A DNA stretch of 64,000 nucleotides from Micromonospora eburnea (GTDB lineage: Bacteria > Actinomycetota > Actinomycetes > Mycobacteriales > Micromonosporaceae). Every line of letters begins with the position of its first letter. The stretch's first letter is position 1. The translations under genes were made by a program, and so were the position numbers. Positions 28,837 to 36,915 of the stretch are shown here, piece after piece. Location: assembly GCF_900090225.1 (NCBI RefSeq), contig NZ_FMHY01000002.1, positions 2,852,001-2,916,000 of the forward strand, in the 5' to 3' direction. The notes below the pieces were generated by a model. It was not told the origin of the DNA. It worked only from the letters and a program-made list of their open reading frames with translations, and made no database searches.

Positions 28837-29547
28837 GTGACAGGGGGAACACCGCGGACCGGGCGGGGGCGACGTCGTCCCCTGGGCGTACCCGTGCTGC
28901 GGCCGGTCCCGGGCGGCTGGTGGCTCGACGGCCTGCTCGTCGCCGCCCTCGCCGCGCTCACCGCGGCGCTGGTCTGGTGGTCGCCGCTGCTCGACGTGGA
29001 CATCGCCGTACGGGACTGGTGCGACGGCCACCGACCGCCGCCGGTGACCGTGCTGATGCGGGCCTTCGACTATCTGGGGCAGGGCGGAGCGCTGATCGTC
29101 GTCACCCTGCTGGTGACCGGCTGGCTGGCCTGGCGTCACCGGACCGTGCGCCCCGTCATCCCGACCGGGCTGGCCCCGATCATCAGTACACTGCTGATTG
29201 TCGGGCTGAAGCGGTGGACCTCACGAGGCGCACCGCACCACGGCTCGGTACGCATGTTCAGTCACGGCCCGGAGGAGTTCTATCCGTCGGGGCACGTCAG
29301 CAACGCGATCGTCTACTTCACCGTGCTGGCGATGCTGCTCGCGCCGTACCTGCCCGTGCCGGCTCGCCGTCTGGTGCAGTGGCTGCCCGGCGTGCTGACC
29401 TTCATCGGCACGACCTACCTGGGCTACCACTGGTTCACCGACAGCATCGGTGGATACCTGCTCGGACTGCTGATCGCGCGGCTGCTCCTGCGGGTGCCGT
29501 GGCGGACCGTTCCCCTCCCGCGCTGGCTGGACCGGGCACCGCCCTGA
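28837..29547 (+). CDS. PAP2-family membrane phosphatase
   Basis: A 236-residue membrane protein with five or six hydrophobic helices and the three phosphatase signature motifs: KRWTSRGAP (motif 1), YPSGHVSN (motif 2, catalytic His) and YHWFTDSIGGY (motif 3, GYHWxxD). Such enzymes dephosphorylate phosphatidic acid, undecaprenyl or prenyl diphosphates at the outer membrane face. The GTG at 28837 is chosen because GGGAGG lies 4 bases upstream; an in-frame ATG at 28804 lacks a site. Its divergence from the glycosyl/acyltransferase fusion suggests a linked lipid role, for example releasing diacylglycerol or a lipid carrier. Confidence 0.9.
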   Translation: MTGGTPRTGRGRRRPLGVPVLRPVPGGWWLDGLLVAALAALTAALVWWSPLLDVDIAVRDWCDGHRPPPVTVLMRAFDYLGQGGALIVVTLLVTGWLAWRHRTVRPVIPTGLAPIISTLLIVGLKRWTSRGAPHHGSVRMFSHGPEEFYPSGHVSNAIVYFTVLAMLLAPYLPVPARRLVQWLPGVLTFIGTTYLGYHWFTDSIGGYLLGLLIARLLLRVPWRTVPLPRWLDRAPP

Positions 29548-29668
29548 CCGGTGGGACCGCCGCGGCCACGCCGACCCCGGCCGGGTCCTCCGCGGCGTGA
29601 CCGACCGGCCCGCCGTCCCGCCGAACGTCCGGCCGTCGCGGCGTACGAGAAGGAAGGCCAGCGAGCGC

Positions 29669-30550
29669 ATGGTGAACGATGTGGGACAGATCTCGGCCGG
29701 TGCCGTGCTGGCCATCGGCGCCGCCGCGGCGTTCGGCGCGGCCTCGGTGCTGCAGTTCTGCGCCTCCCACGCGGTTCCTGAGGAGCGGGCCGGACAGCCG
29801 AGGCTGTTGGTACGCCTGCTCCGGATCCGGGGCTGGCGCTGGTCGACACTGCTCGCGGCGGCGGCCTTCGCCCTGCAGGTCGCGGCGTTGAGCATGGCGC
29901 CGCTGCTGCTGGTGCAACCGCTGCTGGTGACCGGCCTGGTGTGGTACGTCCTGTTGTTCGGCCTGCTTCAGCACCGCCGGCCGGACGCGCGGAGCCTGCT
30001 GGAATCGGGGTTGTGCCTGCTCGGGCTCGGCGCCTTCCTGGCGGTCGCGCAGCCGGCGCGCAGCCACGGCAAGGGGTTCGAGTCGTTCGGGTCTGCCGCG
30101 CTGCTCGGCGTCGTGGTGGTGGCCACCGTGGGCGGGTGCCTGCTGAGCGCCCTGAAGCTGGGCCGCAAGTGGCGACCGCTGCCGTTGGCCGTCGCCGCCG
30201 GTATCTGCTACGGCGTGACGGCCGGGCTGATCAGCAGCCTCGGGCTGCGGTTCGAGCCCAGCGCGCTGGCGGTGTTCGGCCAGTGGCAGGTGTACGCGAT
30301 CGCCGTGCTCGGACCGTTCGGCGTGCTGCTGAGCCAGAACGCCTACCAGGCCGGCCCGATGGGTGCCCCGGCCCTGGCCACGATCACCGTCACCGACCCG
30401 TTGGTGTCCATCGCGGTCGGGTTGCTCTGGCTCGACGAGCGGATCAGGACCGGCCCCTGGATCGTGCTGGGCGAGGTGCTCGCGTTGGCGGTGGTGGTCG
30501 TCGCGGTCTCCCTCCTCGCCCGGCGGGCACCCCACGTCGCCGGCGCGTAG
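29669..30550 (+). CDS. DMT-superfamily (EamA/NIPA-like) transporter
   Basis: A 293-residue membrane protein with about nine to ten helices in two similar halves, as in EamA/DMT permeases. Features include SMAPLLLVQPLLVTGLVWY at the end of helix 3, a pattern shared with NIPA-type Mg/small-solute carriers, and GPMGAPALATITVTDPLVSIAVGLLWLDE, which is the conserved end of the second half. The substrate is unknown. Upstream in-frame residues (from 29597) are Arg/Pro-rich and unlikely to be translated, so ATG 29669 is used. Confidence 0.82.
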   Translation: MVNDVGQISAGAVLAIGAAAAFGAASVLQFCASHAVPEERAGQPRLLVRLLRIRGWRWSTLLAAAAFALQVAALSMAPLLLVQPLLVTGLVWYVLLFGLLQHRRPDARSLLESGLCLLGLGAFLAVAQPARSHGKGFESFGSAALLGVVVVATVGGCLLSALKLGRKWRPLPLAVAAGICYGVTAGLISSLGLRFEPSALAVFGQWQVYAIAVLGPFGVLLSQNAYQAGPMGAPALATITVTDPLVSIAVGLLWLDERIRTGPWIVLGEVLALAVVVVAVSLLARRAPHVAGA

Positions 30551-30648
30551 CGGCGCCGTCCGGTGGACATGTCCTGCGGTTTGAGGGTTCTGGTCGACCC
30601 GTGAGCGTAGACGATGGCTGAAGTCTCAAAGGGAAGTTCAGCGATACG

Positions 30649-31206
30649 ATGAAGGCCATGGCTTCTTTCGCATCCACCCACCGGGCGTCCGACTTCGATG
30701 ACGACGGCCTCGTCGCCGCGGTCGGTTCGGCACCGAGCGCCGACGACGTCGCCGACCGCATCCTCGCCCTGCCCGAGGTCGCCGTGGTCCAGGCCGACGA
30801 GGCTTCCGGCGCCCCGCCGTCCAGCTGGGGTGACCGGTTCTTCTTCGTCGGCGACGGGCGCCGCCAACCCTTCGCCACGATCGTCGGGCACGACACCGCC
30901 GGTTTCGACGACGACTTCCAGCTCGACCGGCCCGGCGTCTTCCGACTCAGCATCGAGCTCGGCCGCGAGGAGTTCCAGCGCCGGTTCGGCTACCCGCCGG
31001 CACGGTTCGCCGACCACCGCGCCTCGCTCGACCCCACCGTCCTCGACGAGATCGGCCCCCATCCCGTCTACGGCACCCACGGCTGGGCCTGCGTACTCAA
31101 CCCTGTTCGGGCCCTGGCCGAGGTCGACCGGCTGCTCGCGCACGCCCACGGTCGGGCACTGGACCGGCACCACCGCTCGCTGCGCCGGCGGCAGAGCCGG
31201 GACTGA
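30649..31206 (+). CDS. DUF6194-type protein
   Basis: A 185-residue soluble protein. The order SWGDRFFFVGDG, PFATIVGHDTAG, DRPGVFRLSIELGREEFQRRFG and HPVYGTHGWACVLNP matches what I recall of the DUF6194 family, widespread in actinobacteria and without known function. The first 25 residues (MKAMASFASTHR) are extra and variable. A second ATG at 30658 is an alternative start. A hairpin follows at 31222, so it is probably monocistronic. Confidence 0.8.
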   Translation: MKAMASFASTHRASDFDDDGLVAAVGSAPSADDVADRILALPEVAVVQADEASGAPPSSWGDRFFFVGDGRRQPFATIVGHDTAGFDDDFQLDRPGVFRLSIELGREEFQRRFGYPPARFADHRASLDPTVLDEIGPHPVYGTHGWACVLNPVRALAEVDRLLAHAHGRALDRHHRSLRRRQSRD

Positions 31207-31221
31207 CCGCGCGCCGAGGAA

Positions 31222-31252
31222 GCGGCCGGCCGGCACGTGTGCTGCCGGCCGC
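31222..31252 (+). terminator. Hairpin terminator
   Basis: GCGGCCGGC (31222-31230) pairs perfectly with GCCGGCCGC (31244-31252), with further partial pairing in the loop. It lies between the DUF6194 gene and the VOC gene. Confidence 0.65.
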
Positions 31253-31288
31253 CACGGGTAACCGGGGTGCCGACCAGGGGAGGCGCCG

Positions 31289-31738
31289 ATGACGCACGAA
31301 GCACCGGACTACTTCCGACCGGAGCACGGCATGGTGCTCACCCACCTGCTGATCGTGCGGGACGTGGACCGGTCCCGTGAGTTCTACCAGAAGGTGTTGG
31401 GTGCCACCGTGATACGTGAACGCGAGCCGGCGATCCTCCGGTTCCACAACGGCTACCTGGTGATCAACAACGAGGGTGGCCCCACCGACGACAAGCCGAC
31501 CGTACGGGCCCAGGCGCCGGCGGACCCGGACTCGCTCAGCAGCGCGCTGAACATCCGCGTCAACGACGTGCGGGCCGTCTACGAGCAGTGGCGCTCGCGC
31601 GGCGGGCAGTTCCTGACCGAGCCCAAGGACCACGGGGTCGAGATTCGCTGCTACCTGCGGGACCCGGACGGCTACCTGATCGAACTCGGCCAGGCCACGG
31701 GCATCCTCGCGCAGATGGCGGGCACGTCCGCCGGCTGA
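31289..31738 (+). CDS. VOC-superfamily protein (glyoxalase/dioxygenase-like)
   Basis: A 149-residue single VOC module in the bleomycin-resistance/glyoxalase I/extradiol dioxygenase superfamily. The N-terminal strand THLLIVRDVDRSREFYQKVLGA and the C-terminal RCYLRDPDGYLIELGQ are the classic start and end of the beta-alpha-beta-beta-beta unit. The metal-binding residues would be His19 (HLLIVRD) and Glu near the end (LIELGQ). Function is unspecific: resistance, isomerase or dioxygenase activities are all found. RBS GGAGG precedes the ATG. Confidence 0.88.
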   Translation: MTHEAPDYFRPEHGMVLTHLLIVRDVDRSREFYQKVLGATVIREREPAILRFHNGYLVINNEGGPTDDKPTVRAQAPADPDSLSSALNIRVNDVRAVYEQWRSRGGQFLTEPKDHGVEIRCYLRDPDGYLIELGQATGILAQMAGTSAG

Positions 31739-31759
31739 CCGGACCTGCACGACGCGTGG

Positions 31760-33013
31760 TCAGGCACGCCCGGCGAGGCCGTGCACGGCCACCAGGCCGG
31801 GCACCTCGGCTCGGCCGAGTTCCTTACCGGTGGCCGGATCGTGCCAGCTCACCGCATCGGTCTGGCCCACGTAGAGGCGGCTGCCGTCGGGGCTGAGCAC
31901 GAGGCCGGTGACGGGTTCACGGACCGGCCAGCCGGTGACGTCGCGGAGGGCGTCGACGTCCACCACGCGTACCGCCGTCCCGGACGCGACGAAGAGGCGG
32001 TCGCGGCCGGCGGCGGCGTGGCCGGCGCCGGTGCCCCCGGCCAGGGTGGCCGTCCGGCGTACCGTGAGCTCCTCCGTGGAGATCTCCGCGATGCCGCCCG
32101 AGGTGACGTCGACGACGTGGAGCCGGTCTCCGTCCGGGCTGATCGCCAGGGCGTGGCCACTCGCGGGCGCCTCCCCGAACGGGTGCGGCAGGTCGACGCA
32201 GTACGCCCAGCGGTCGACGAGGTTCAGCGTGTGCACGAACGCGTGCACATTGCCCGGCCGGCCACTGATCAGGTCGCGCGTGTGCCGGTGATCGGGCTGA
32301 TGCGTGTAGAGCGTGTAGAGGGTGGTGCGGTTCGGCGCGAGCACGGCCTGGCGCCCGTCGCCGCGCATCTCCTCCTCGGCACCGGGCGGGACCGGCGTCT
32401 TGGCTCGGGTGGACAGCGGGCCGGGCGTCCTCGTGGCGAGATCGACGACCCGGACCCGGTAGCGATCCGGTGCCCGGGCCGGCAGCCACTCGAGGACGAA
32501 CAGTCCGGCGAGGTCTTCGGTGAACGCCTCCGGTACGAAGTTCCCCCGCAGCTCGAACCGGTGCCGGATCCCGGTGAGGTCGGCGATCAGCACCGGGGTC
32601 ACGTCCCGCCCGTCCGGGCGTCCGCTCGTGGCGTTTCCGGCCTGAGAGGTGAGCGCCACCTGCGTACCGTCGGTCGAGACCGCCTGCGGCAGCCACCGTC
32701 CGGGCAGGGTGACCCGGGTGGAGGTGCGGCCGGTGGCGGTGTCGACCCGCCAGAACGTCGTGCCCGCGCCGTCGGGTGCGGTCGCGTAGACCGCCCGCCC
32801 GTCGGCGGTGGCGACCGCGCGCGGGATTGTCAGCCGCTCGCCACCGCGCAGTACGCCGAGACCGCCGTCGACCTCGACGAGTAGTGGGTCGGTGAGCGTG
32901 ACGCTGCTCGGCTGTCGTTGCCGGACCGGGTCGCAGCCGATCAGCGCCACGGCACCGGTGCCGGCGAGCGCGGTCAGTACGGTACGCCGCGAGATCGTCT
33001 CTCCTGCCATCAT
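31760..33013 (-). CDS. Lipoprotein with YncE/lactonase-like beta-propeller repeats
   Basis: A 417-residue exported protein. The N-terminus has both a twin-arginine pattern (SRRTVLTALAG) and a lipobox-like LIGC, so it may be a Tat-exported lipoprotein. The rest consists of repeated short beta motifs such as ISPDGDRLHVVDVTSG and LSPDGSRLYVGQTD, typical of YncE/WD40-like propeller blades. It is likely a surface or periplasmic-side binding protein. It is divergent from the ECF sigma gene with 145 bases between; a role as sensor or target of that sigma factor is possible. Confidence 0.78.
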   Translation of the reverse strand: MMAGETISRRTVLTALAGTGAVALIGCDPVRQRQPSSVTLTDPLLVEVDGGLGVLRGGERLTIPRAVATADGRAVYATAPDGAGTTFWRVDTATGRTSTRVTLPGRWLPQAVSTDGTQVALTSQAGNATSGRPDGRDVTPVLIADLTGIRHRFELRGNFVPEAFTEDLAGLFVLEWLPARAPDRYRVRVVDLATRTPGPLSTRAKTPVPPGAEEEMRGDGRQAVLAPNRTTLYTLYTHQPDHRHTRDLISGRPGNVHAFVHTLNLVDRWAYCVDLPHPFGEAPASGHALAISPDGDRLHVVDVTSGGIAEISTEELTVRRTATLAGGTGAGHAAAGRDRLFVASGTAVRVVDVDALRDVTGWPVREPVTGLVLSPDGSRLYVGQTDAVSWHDPATGKELGRAEVPGLVAVHGLAGRA

Positions 33014-33158
33014 GCCCGGGTGACACCGCGGAGACGGCCGAGGTTCCGCGGACGGTCGACGACGGCCCCAGGCCGCGGCGTCAGTCGCGCCGAGCTGGAT
33101 TCGGCGGAACCCGCGGGGCCTGGCCGGTGTCAAGAGTTCGTCCCCACCGGAGGTTGTC

Positions 33159-33713
33159 CTGGACGACGCAGAGCTGGTCCCCCGCGCCCGGGCCGGTGAC
33201 CTGGAGGCGTACGAACTCCTGGTCGCCCGGCACACCGCGTCCGCGTACCGGACGGCGGTGCTGCTCGGCGCGGGCCCGGACGCGGAGGACGTCATCCAGG
33301 AGGCGTTCGTGAAGGGACATCGCAATCTCTCCCGCTACCGCGGCGAGTCGTCCTTCCGCTCCTGGCTGCTGGCGATCGTGGCCAACGAGACCCGCAACCT
33401 GCACCGTTCGCGCAGCCGGCGGGACGGCCTCGTGCTGCGGGCCGCGGCGGCCCACCCGGTGTCGGAGGTCGCCGGGGACCTCGCCGTCGAGGCGGTCCTC
33501 GCCGGGGAACGTCGCGCCGCGCTGGTGCGGGCCCTGCGCCGGCTGCCGGTGCGGGACCGTGAGGTGATCGTCTGCCGGTTCTTCCTCGACCTGAGCGAGG
33601 ACGAGACCGTGACGATGCTCGGCTGGCCCCGGGGCACGGTGAAGTCGCGGACCGCACGGGCACTGGTGAAGCTCCGCGGCCTGCTCGACCGCGAGGAGGT
33701 GCGGCGTGGATGA
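33159..33713 (+). CDS. ECF-type RNA polymerase sigma factor, apparent CTG start
   Basis: A 184-residue group 4 sigma factor. Region 2 is DLEAYELLVARH through GPDAEDVIQEAFVKGHRNL with SFRSWLLAIVANETRN, and region 4 is LRRLPVRDREVIVCRFFLDLSEDET with GTVKSRTARALVKLR. The only ATG/GTG/TTG in frame is GTG 33258, which would delete most of region 2. The frame upstream reads DDAELVPRARAGDLEAYELLVARH, exactly family-like, and begins after CTG at 33159, itself 5 bases after GGAGG. I therefore assign a CTG start. It is coupled to an anti-sigma gene by overlap. Confidence 0.85.
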   Translation: MDDAELVPRARAGDLEAYELLVARHTASAYRTAVLLGAGPDAEDVIQEAFVKGHRNLSRYRGESSFRSWLLAIVANETRNLHRSRSRRDGLVLRAAAAHPVSEVAGDLAVEAVLAGERRAALVRALRRLPVRDREVIVCRFFLDLSEDETVTMLGWPRGTVKSRTARALVKLRGLLDREEVRRG

Positions 33714-34422
33714 CCTGGAGCGGGAGCTGCGCGACCTCGCCGGTTGGCTGCGGACCCCCGAGCCGCCCGAGGTGGCCGCCCGGGTACGGGCCCGGCTCAC
33801 CGCACCCGAGCCCGCCCGACGCCGTTGGCGCTACCTCGTGGCGGCGCTCGTCGCGCTGGTCGTGGCGGTGCTGCCGCCGGGGCGGGCCGCCGTCGCCGAC
33901 GCCGTGGCGGGGCTGCTGCGTTTCGCCGGCATCACCATCGTCTCGTCACCCGGATCGGCGCTGCCCACCGGTACCGCGTCACCGCTGCCGTCGCAGCGGT
34001 CCGCCGCCCTGGTCGAGGCGCAGCGGAAGGTGCACTTCCCGATCCGGCTCCCGGCCAAGCTGGGCCCACCCGAGGAGGTGCTGGTCGCCGACCCCGATGC
34101 CACGGGCGCCTGCCGGGTGGCCACGCTGTTGTATCGCGGCGGAGCGCTGCGAATCGACGCCTTCGACGGTCGGCTCGACCCGGCCTTCCAGAAGCAGGCC
34201 GGCGGGCCGGGGGTGGAGTGGGTCCAGGTCGACGGCGACTTCGCCATCTGGATCGGCGGTCCACACTCGGTGACCTACGTGGACCGGACGGGCGCTGTCC
34301 GGGTGGAGACCGCCCGGCTCGCCGCCTCGACCCTGATCTGGCAGGAGGCGGAGGTGAGCTACCGGCTCGAGGGTGACCTCACCATGTCCGAGGCGATCGA
34401 GATCGCCAACTCGCTCGACTAG
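33706..34422 (+). CDS. Membrane anti-sigma-like regulator of the ECF factor
   Basis: A 238-residue single-pass membrane protein that overlaps the sigma gene by 8 bases. The short N-terminal cytoplasmic region (ERELRDLAGWLRTPEPPEVAARVRARL) would bind sigma, followed by one membrane helix (YLVAALVALVVAVLPPG) and an external domain (about residues 75-238). No zinc HxxxCxxC motif is visible, so it is not a ZAS-type anti-sigma. The external part (VHFPIRLPAKLGPPEEVLVAD) resembles DUF4367-like sensor domains seen in actinobacterial anti-sigmas. Role inferred mostly from gene order. Confidence 0.8.
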   Translation: MDDLERELRDLAGWLRTPEPPEVAARVRARLTAPEPARRRWRYLVAALVALVVAVLPPGRAAVADAVAGLLRFAGITIVSSPGSALPTGTASPLPSQRSAALVEAQRKVHFPIRLPAKLGPPEEVLVADPDATGACRVATLLYRGGALRIDAFDGRLDPAFQKQAGGPGVEWVQVDGDFAIWIGGPHSVTYVDRTGAVRVETARLAASTLIWQEAEVSYRLEGDLTMSEAIEIANSLD

Positions 34423-34750
34423 GGCGTGATGTCCGGGCCGACCGTGCGGCGGCGACCAGCGCCAGCACGCCGGCGGCGAGGATCGGGCAGCCGATCGACA
34501 GGATGCCGAGCAGCCCGAACAGCACCATCACCACGCCCGACACCGTCAGCGCCAGCCTCCGTAGCGGCGCGGCGCGGGCCACGCCGTAGACCGAGCCGAG
34601 GGCCGCGCCGGTCAGCCCGCCGACAAACCAGGCCGCGACCTCGCCGCCCTGTCGAGCGATCAGTCCGGCGTAGAGACCGATCATGACGAAGGCGATCACG
34701 GCCGCGGCCGCCGGCAACGGATCCCAACGGTCGCGCCATCTGGAGGCCAT
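34379..34750 (-). CDS. Small membrane protein
   Basis: A 123-residue protein with four hydrophobic segments (AAAAVIAFVMIGLYAGLIA, AWFVGGLTGAALGSVYGVA, LALTVSGVVMVLFGLLGIL and ILAAGVLALVAAARSA). It is recognised only as a membrane protein. The start ATG at 34750 is preferred over an upstream ATG at 34864 since the intervening residues look unstructured. Its 3' end overlaps the anti-sigma 3' end by 44 bases in convergent orientation. Confidence 0.6.
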   Translation of the reverse strand: MASRWRDRWDPLPAAAAVIAFVMIGLYAGLIARQGGEVAAWFVGGLTGAALGSVYGVARAAPLRRLALTVSGVVMVLFGLLGILSIGCPILAAGVLALVAAARSARTSRPSRASWRSRSPRTW

Positions 34751-34993
34751 GACCCATCGTCGCAGACCCGTCGCGCTCCCGGCATGGGCCGCACGTACCG
34801 TACCGGCGGGACAGGCGCGGAGTGTGTCGTCGGCGCGATCGTCAGGGAAGCCGTCGTGGTTCACCGGGAGGGACGCCGGTGCCCCGGCCCGGGTGGGCCG
34901 CCGGGCGGGCGCACCCCGCGGGGTCGGCGGGTGTCCGTTCGCCGCTGAGGTCGGCTGTCGTGCCCTCGGTTGCCGGCTCCGGACGACCCGAGC

Positions 34994-35281
34994 TCATCGT
35001 CGGCCACGACCCCGACCGTACAAGGTGAGTGCGTTGCAGACGTCGAAGACGCCGATAACGTCCCAGGCCAGGTCGCCGGCCGCCTGCCGGGTGGCCGAGT
35101 CGGCGACCATGCCGGTCAGGATGACCACCCGGTTCTGCACGCTCACCGAGATCTGCTGACGGCGGGTGGTCCAGTCGGCGCTCAGGCGTTGCGCCACCAG
35201 TGCGGCGAGGCGCAGGTCCTCGTCGCGGACCCCGTCGTCGCCGACGTAGGGATTGTGCTCGGGGTAGGGCCAGGGCATCAC
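34994..35281 (-). CDS. BON-domain protein
   Basis: A 95-residue small protein with a BON (OsmY/nodulation) domain of about 65 residues, showing ISVSVQNRVVILTGMVADSATRQAAGDLAWDVIGVFDVCNAL. BON domains bind phospholipids or polysaccharide and act in stress or envelope functions. There is no signal peptide. The GTG start (35281) follows GGAGG at 7 bases and overlaps the STAS gene stop; ATG 35278 is one codon later. Confidence 0.85.
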   Translation of the reverse strand: MMPWPYPEHNPYVGDDGVRDEDLRLAALVAQRLSADWTTRRQQISVSVQNRVVILTGMVADSATRQAAGDLAWDVIGVFDVCNALTLYGRGRGRR

Positions 35282-35979
35282 CTTGCGACCTCCGTGGTCG
35301 TCACCGGCGGCGCGGGTGCCGCCGAACTCGGCTGTACGGGCGGATGTTCCCCGCGGGGCCGACCCGGCCGCGCCGCGCCGGCCGTGGGCGCCGGGCGGGT
35401 GGACCCCATCGGCGGCCGGCTGGCGCGCCGGAAGGCGGCCGCCCGCGTGGGGATGACCGGGAAGACGCTGTCCAGCCGCATGGTGTGCAGCACGGTCCGG
35501 ACGAAGCGGGACGGCGCCACCAGGCAGAGCACCTTGCCGTCCTGCCGGGCATCCTGGTGGGCGCGTACCAGCAGGCCGAGGCCCACCGACTCGATGGTGC
35601 GCACCTCGGCGAGGTCGACCAGCACCTGTCGGCCGAGGGTGACGGCTTCCGCCAGCGCCCGCCGGACCGGCTCCGCCGGTTCCGCGCTCCCGGCCGCCCG
35701 GTCGTCGCCGACCCCGTCGAGGTCGCCGACACCGAGCACGTCGTCGAACTCCGGGGTGCGGGCCGAGTCGGGGCCCTCGTCACCGCCGTCCGCTGGCTGG
35801 GCGGTGCAGCGGGGGCAGAAATGCGGGCCGGAGGCGAAGGGCGAGCCCGTCCAGCCGTGCTCGAACACCAGTGTCCAGACGACCTCGGCGTCGGGCAGGA
35901 CGCAGGCGGTACCGGTGATCGTGTCGCCGCAGTCGTCGCAGATCAAGCTCATCAGGTGGTCCGCCGGTACGACCGTCAT
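35278..35979 (-). CDS. Zinc-ribbon plus STAS domain protein
   Basis: A 233-residue protein. Residues about 12-60 contain CDDCG and FCPRC pairs plus a lone Cys (TACVL), a likely zinc ribbon. Residues about 100-185 form a STAS-like fold (VLVDLAEVRTIESVGLGLLVRAHQDARQDGKVLCLVA), with a phosphorylatable-type Ser in ESVGLG. STAS proteins act as anti-sigma antagonists. The C-terminal 40 residues are low-complexity Pro/Ala/Arg. It is coupled to the BON gene, so the two probably form a stress-response unit. The partner sigma or anti-sigma is unknown. Confidence 0.78.
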   Translation of the reverse strand: MTVVPADHLMSLICDDCGDTITGTACVLPDAEVVWTLVFEHGWTGSPFASGPHFCPRCTAQPADGGDEGPDSARTPEFDDVLGVGDLDGVGDDRAAGSAEPAEPVRRALAEAVTLGRQVLVDLAEVRTIESVGLGLLVRAHQDARQDGKVLCLVAPSRFVRTVLHTMRLDSVFPVIPTRAAAFRRASRPPMGSTRPAPTAGAARPGRPRGEHPPVQPSSAAPAPPVTTTEVAR

Positions 35980-36045
35980 GCCTCTCCTCTCGCTTCGTGC
36001 CCGTGCCGACGTGTGGGCTCGGCGGTTGCCGGGTGGCGCGGCTGT

Positions 36046-36324
36046 TCAGGACCGGCGGGCGTCCTCGGTGCCCCGGCGCGCGGTGACGACGCCGAGCACC
36101 ACCGCGGGGACCGCGAAGCCGACCTGGGCGAGCAGCCGCGGGAGCGCCTGGCTCTCGTCGACGCCGATCAGGCGGATGGTCACGGAGCCCAGCAGCGCGG
36201 CGGCCACGCCGAGGGCGACGGTCAGCCACACGGGGGCGGCCTTCGGGCCCGGCAGGACGAGCCGGCCCACGACGCCGACGCCGATGCCGATGGCGAGGGC
36301 GCTGAGGAGCGCGCTGCCGGTCAC
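36046..36324 (-). CDS. Small GlsB/YeaQ-like membrane protein
   Basis: A 92-residue membrane protein with three hydrophobic segments, beginning GSALLSALAIGIGVGVVGRLVLPGP, which resembles the glycine-rich GlsB/YeaQ/YmgE stress membrane family. The GTG start (36324) is 5 bases after AAGGAGG. Function is unknown beyond stress association of the family. Confidence 0.65.
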   Translation of the reverse strand: MTGSALLSALAIGIGVGVVGRLVLPGPKAAPVWLTVALGVAAALLGSVTIRLIGVDESQALPRLLAQVGFAVPAVVLGVVTARRGTEDARRS

Positions 36325-36355
36325 TGGTTCCTCCTTGGACTTCGCTCCCGCCGGG

Positions 36356-36763
36356 TCAGGACCGGGTGACGACCCGGGCCCGCCCGAGCGCTGGTCTCGC
36401 CGGCCCGGCGCCGACCGCGTCGCCGCGGGATGGTGGATGCGGGGTGCCACCGGCGACCGGTAACGGCTGGTCAGGACGGGCCGTGTCCAGGATGCGGCGG
36501 ATCCGTGGGTGGGGATCGCGCAGCGTGAGCACGCCGCCTCGTCGGGTCATCCGGCGCTGGACGTCGAACAGCAACCCGATGGCCGCCGCGTCGAGGTGCC
36601 GACATCCGGACAGGTCGATCACGACCTCCGCGGGATGCAGGGACAGGACCCGGTCCAGGACCGCCCCGACCTCGGAGAGCCGGGACAGGTCGAGTTCCGC
36701 GGTGATGTCCAGCTCGACCCGGGGCACCCGGCACTCCGGTGGGAGCGGGTGGTGCGCGGTCAC
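36356..36763 (-). CDS. STAS-domain protein (anti-sigma antagonist-like) with altered phosphosite
   Basis: A 135-residue single STAS domain. The core VVIDLSGCRHLDAAAIGLLFDVQRRM aligns with the anti-sigma antagonist motif, but the usual D-S-S/T position reads DAAA, so the phosphorylatable Ser/Thr is replaced by Ala. It may be a constitutively binding, non-phosphorylatable antagonist or a sensor. GTG start has GAGGAG 6 bases upstream. It is divergent from the response-regulator operon, and the C-terminal 30 residues are disordered. Confidence 0.8.
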   Translation of the reverse strand: MTAHHPLPPECRVPRVELDITAELDLSRLSEVGAVLDRVLSLHPAEVVIDLSGCRHLDAAAIGLLFDVQRRMTRRGGVLTLRDPHPRIRRILDTARPDQPLPVAGGTPHPPSRGDAVGAGPARPALGRARVVTRS

Positions 36764-36840
36764 TGATGGCTCCTCTGTGGCTCGGTTAGTTGCTGTCTCA
36801 CACCCTGGGCGCCGATCGTGGAGGTCGTCACGCGGCGGCA

Positions 36841-36867
36841 TGACAGTTGTGTGACAAATCCGTGTCA
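36841..36867 (+). promoter_or_regulatory. Candidate response-regulator operator (11-base-period TGACA repeats)
   Basis: TGACA at 36841 and again at 36852 form direct repeats with an 11-base period, the spacing used by OmpR/PhoB-family dimers, followed by an inverted TGTCA at 36863. It lies 50-75 bases upstream of the response-regulator start and could autoregulate the operon. The segment is unusually AT-containing for this genome. Confidence 0.5.
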
Positions 36868-36915
36868 GAGATCGGGGGGTTGGTGATCCCGCGCCCGGCC
36901 GGGGATGATGCCGGG

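Noticed and set aside
28755..29139. Upstream extension of the glycosyltransferase-acyltransferase fusion
   Set aside because: The added residues are Gln/His/Arg-rich, overlap the divergent PAP2 gene and lack a ribosome site; start at 28692 preferred.
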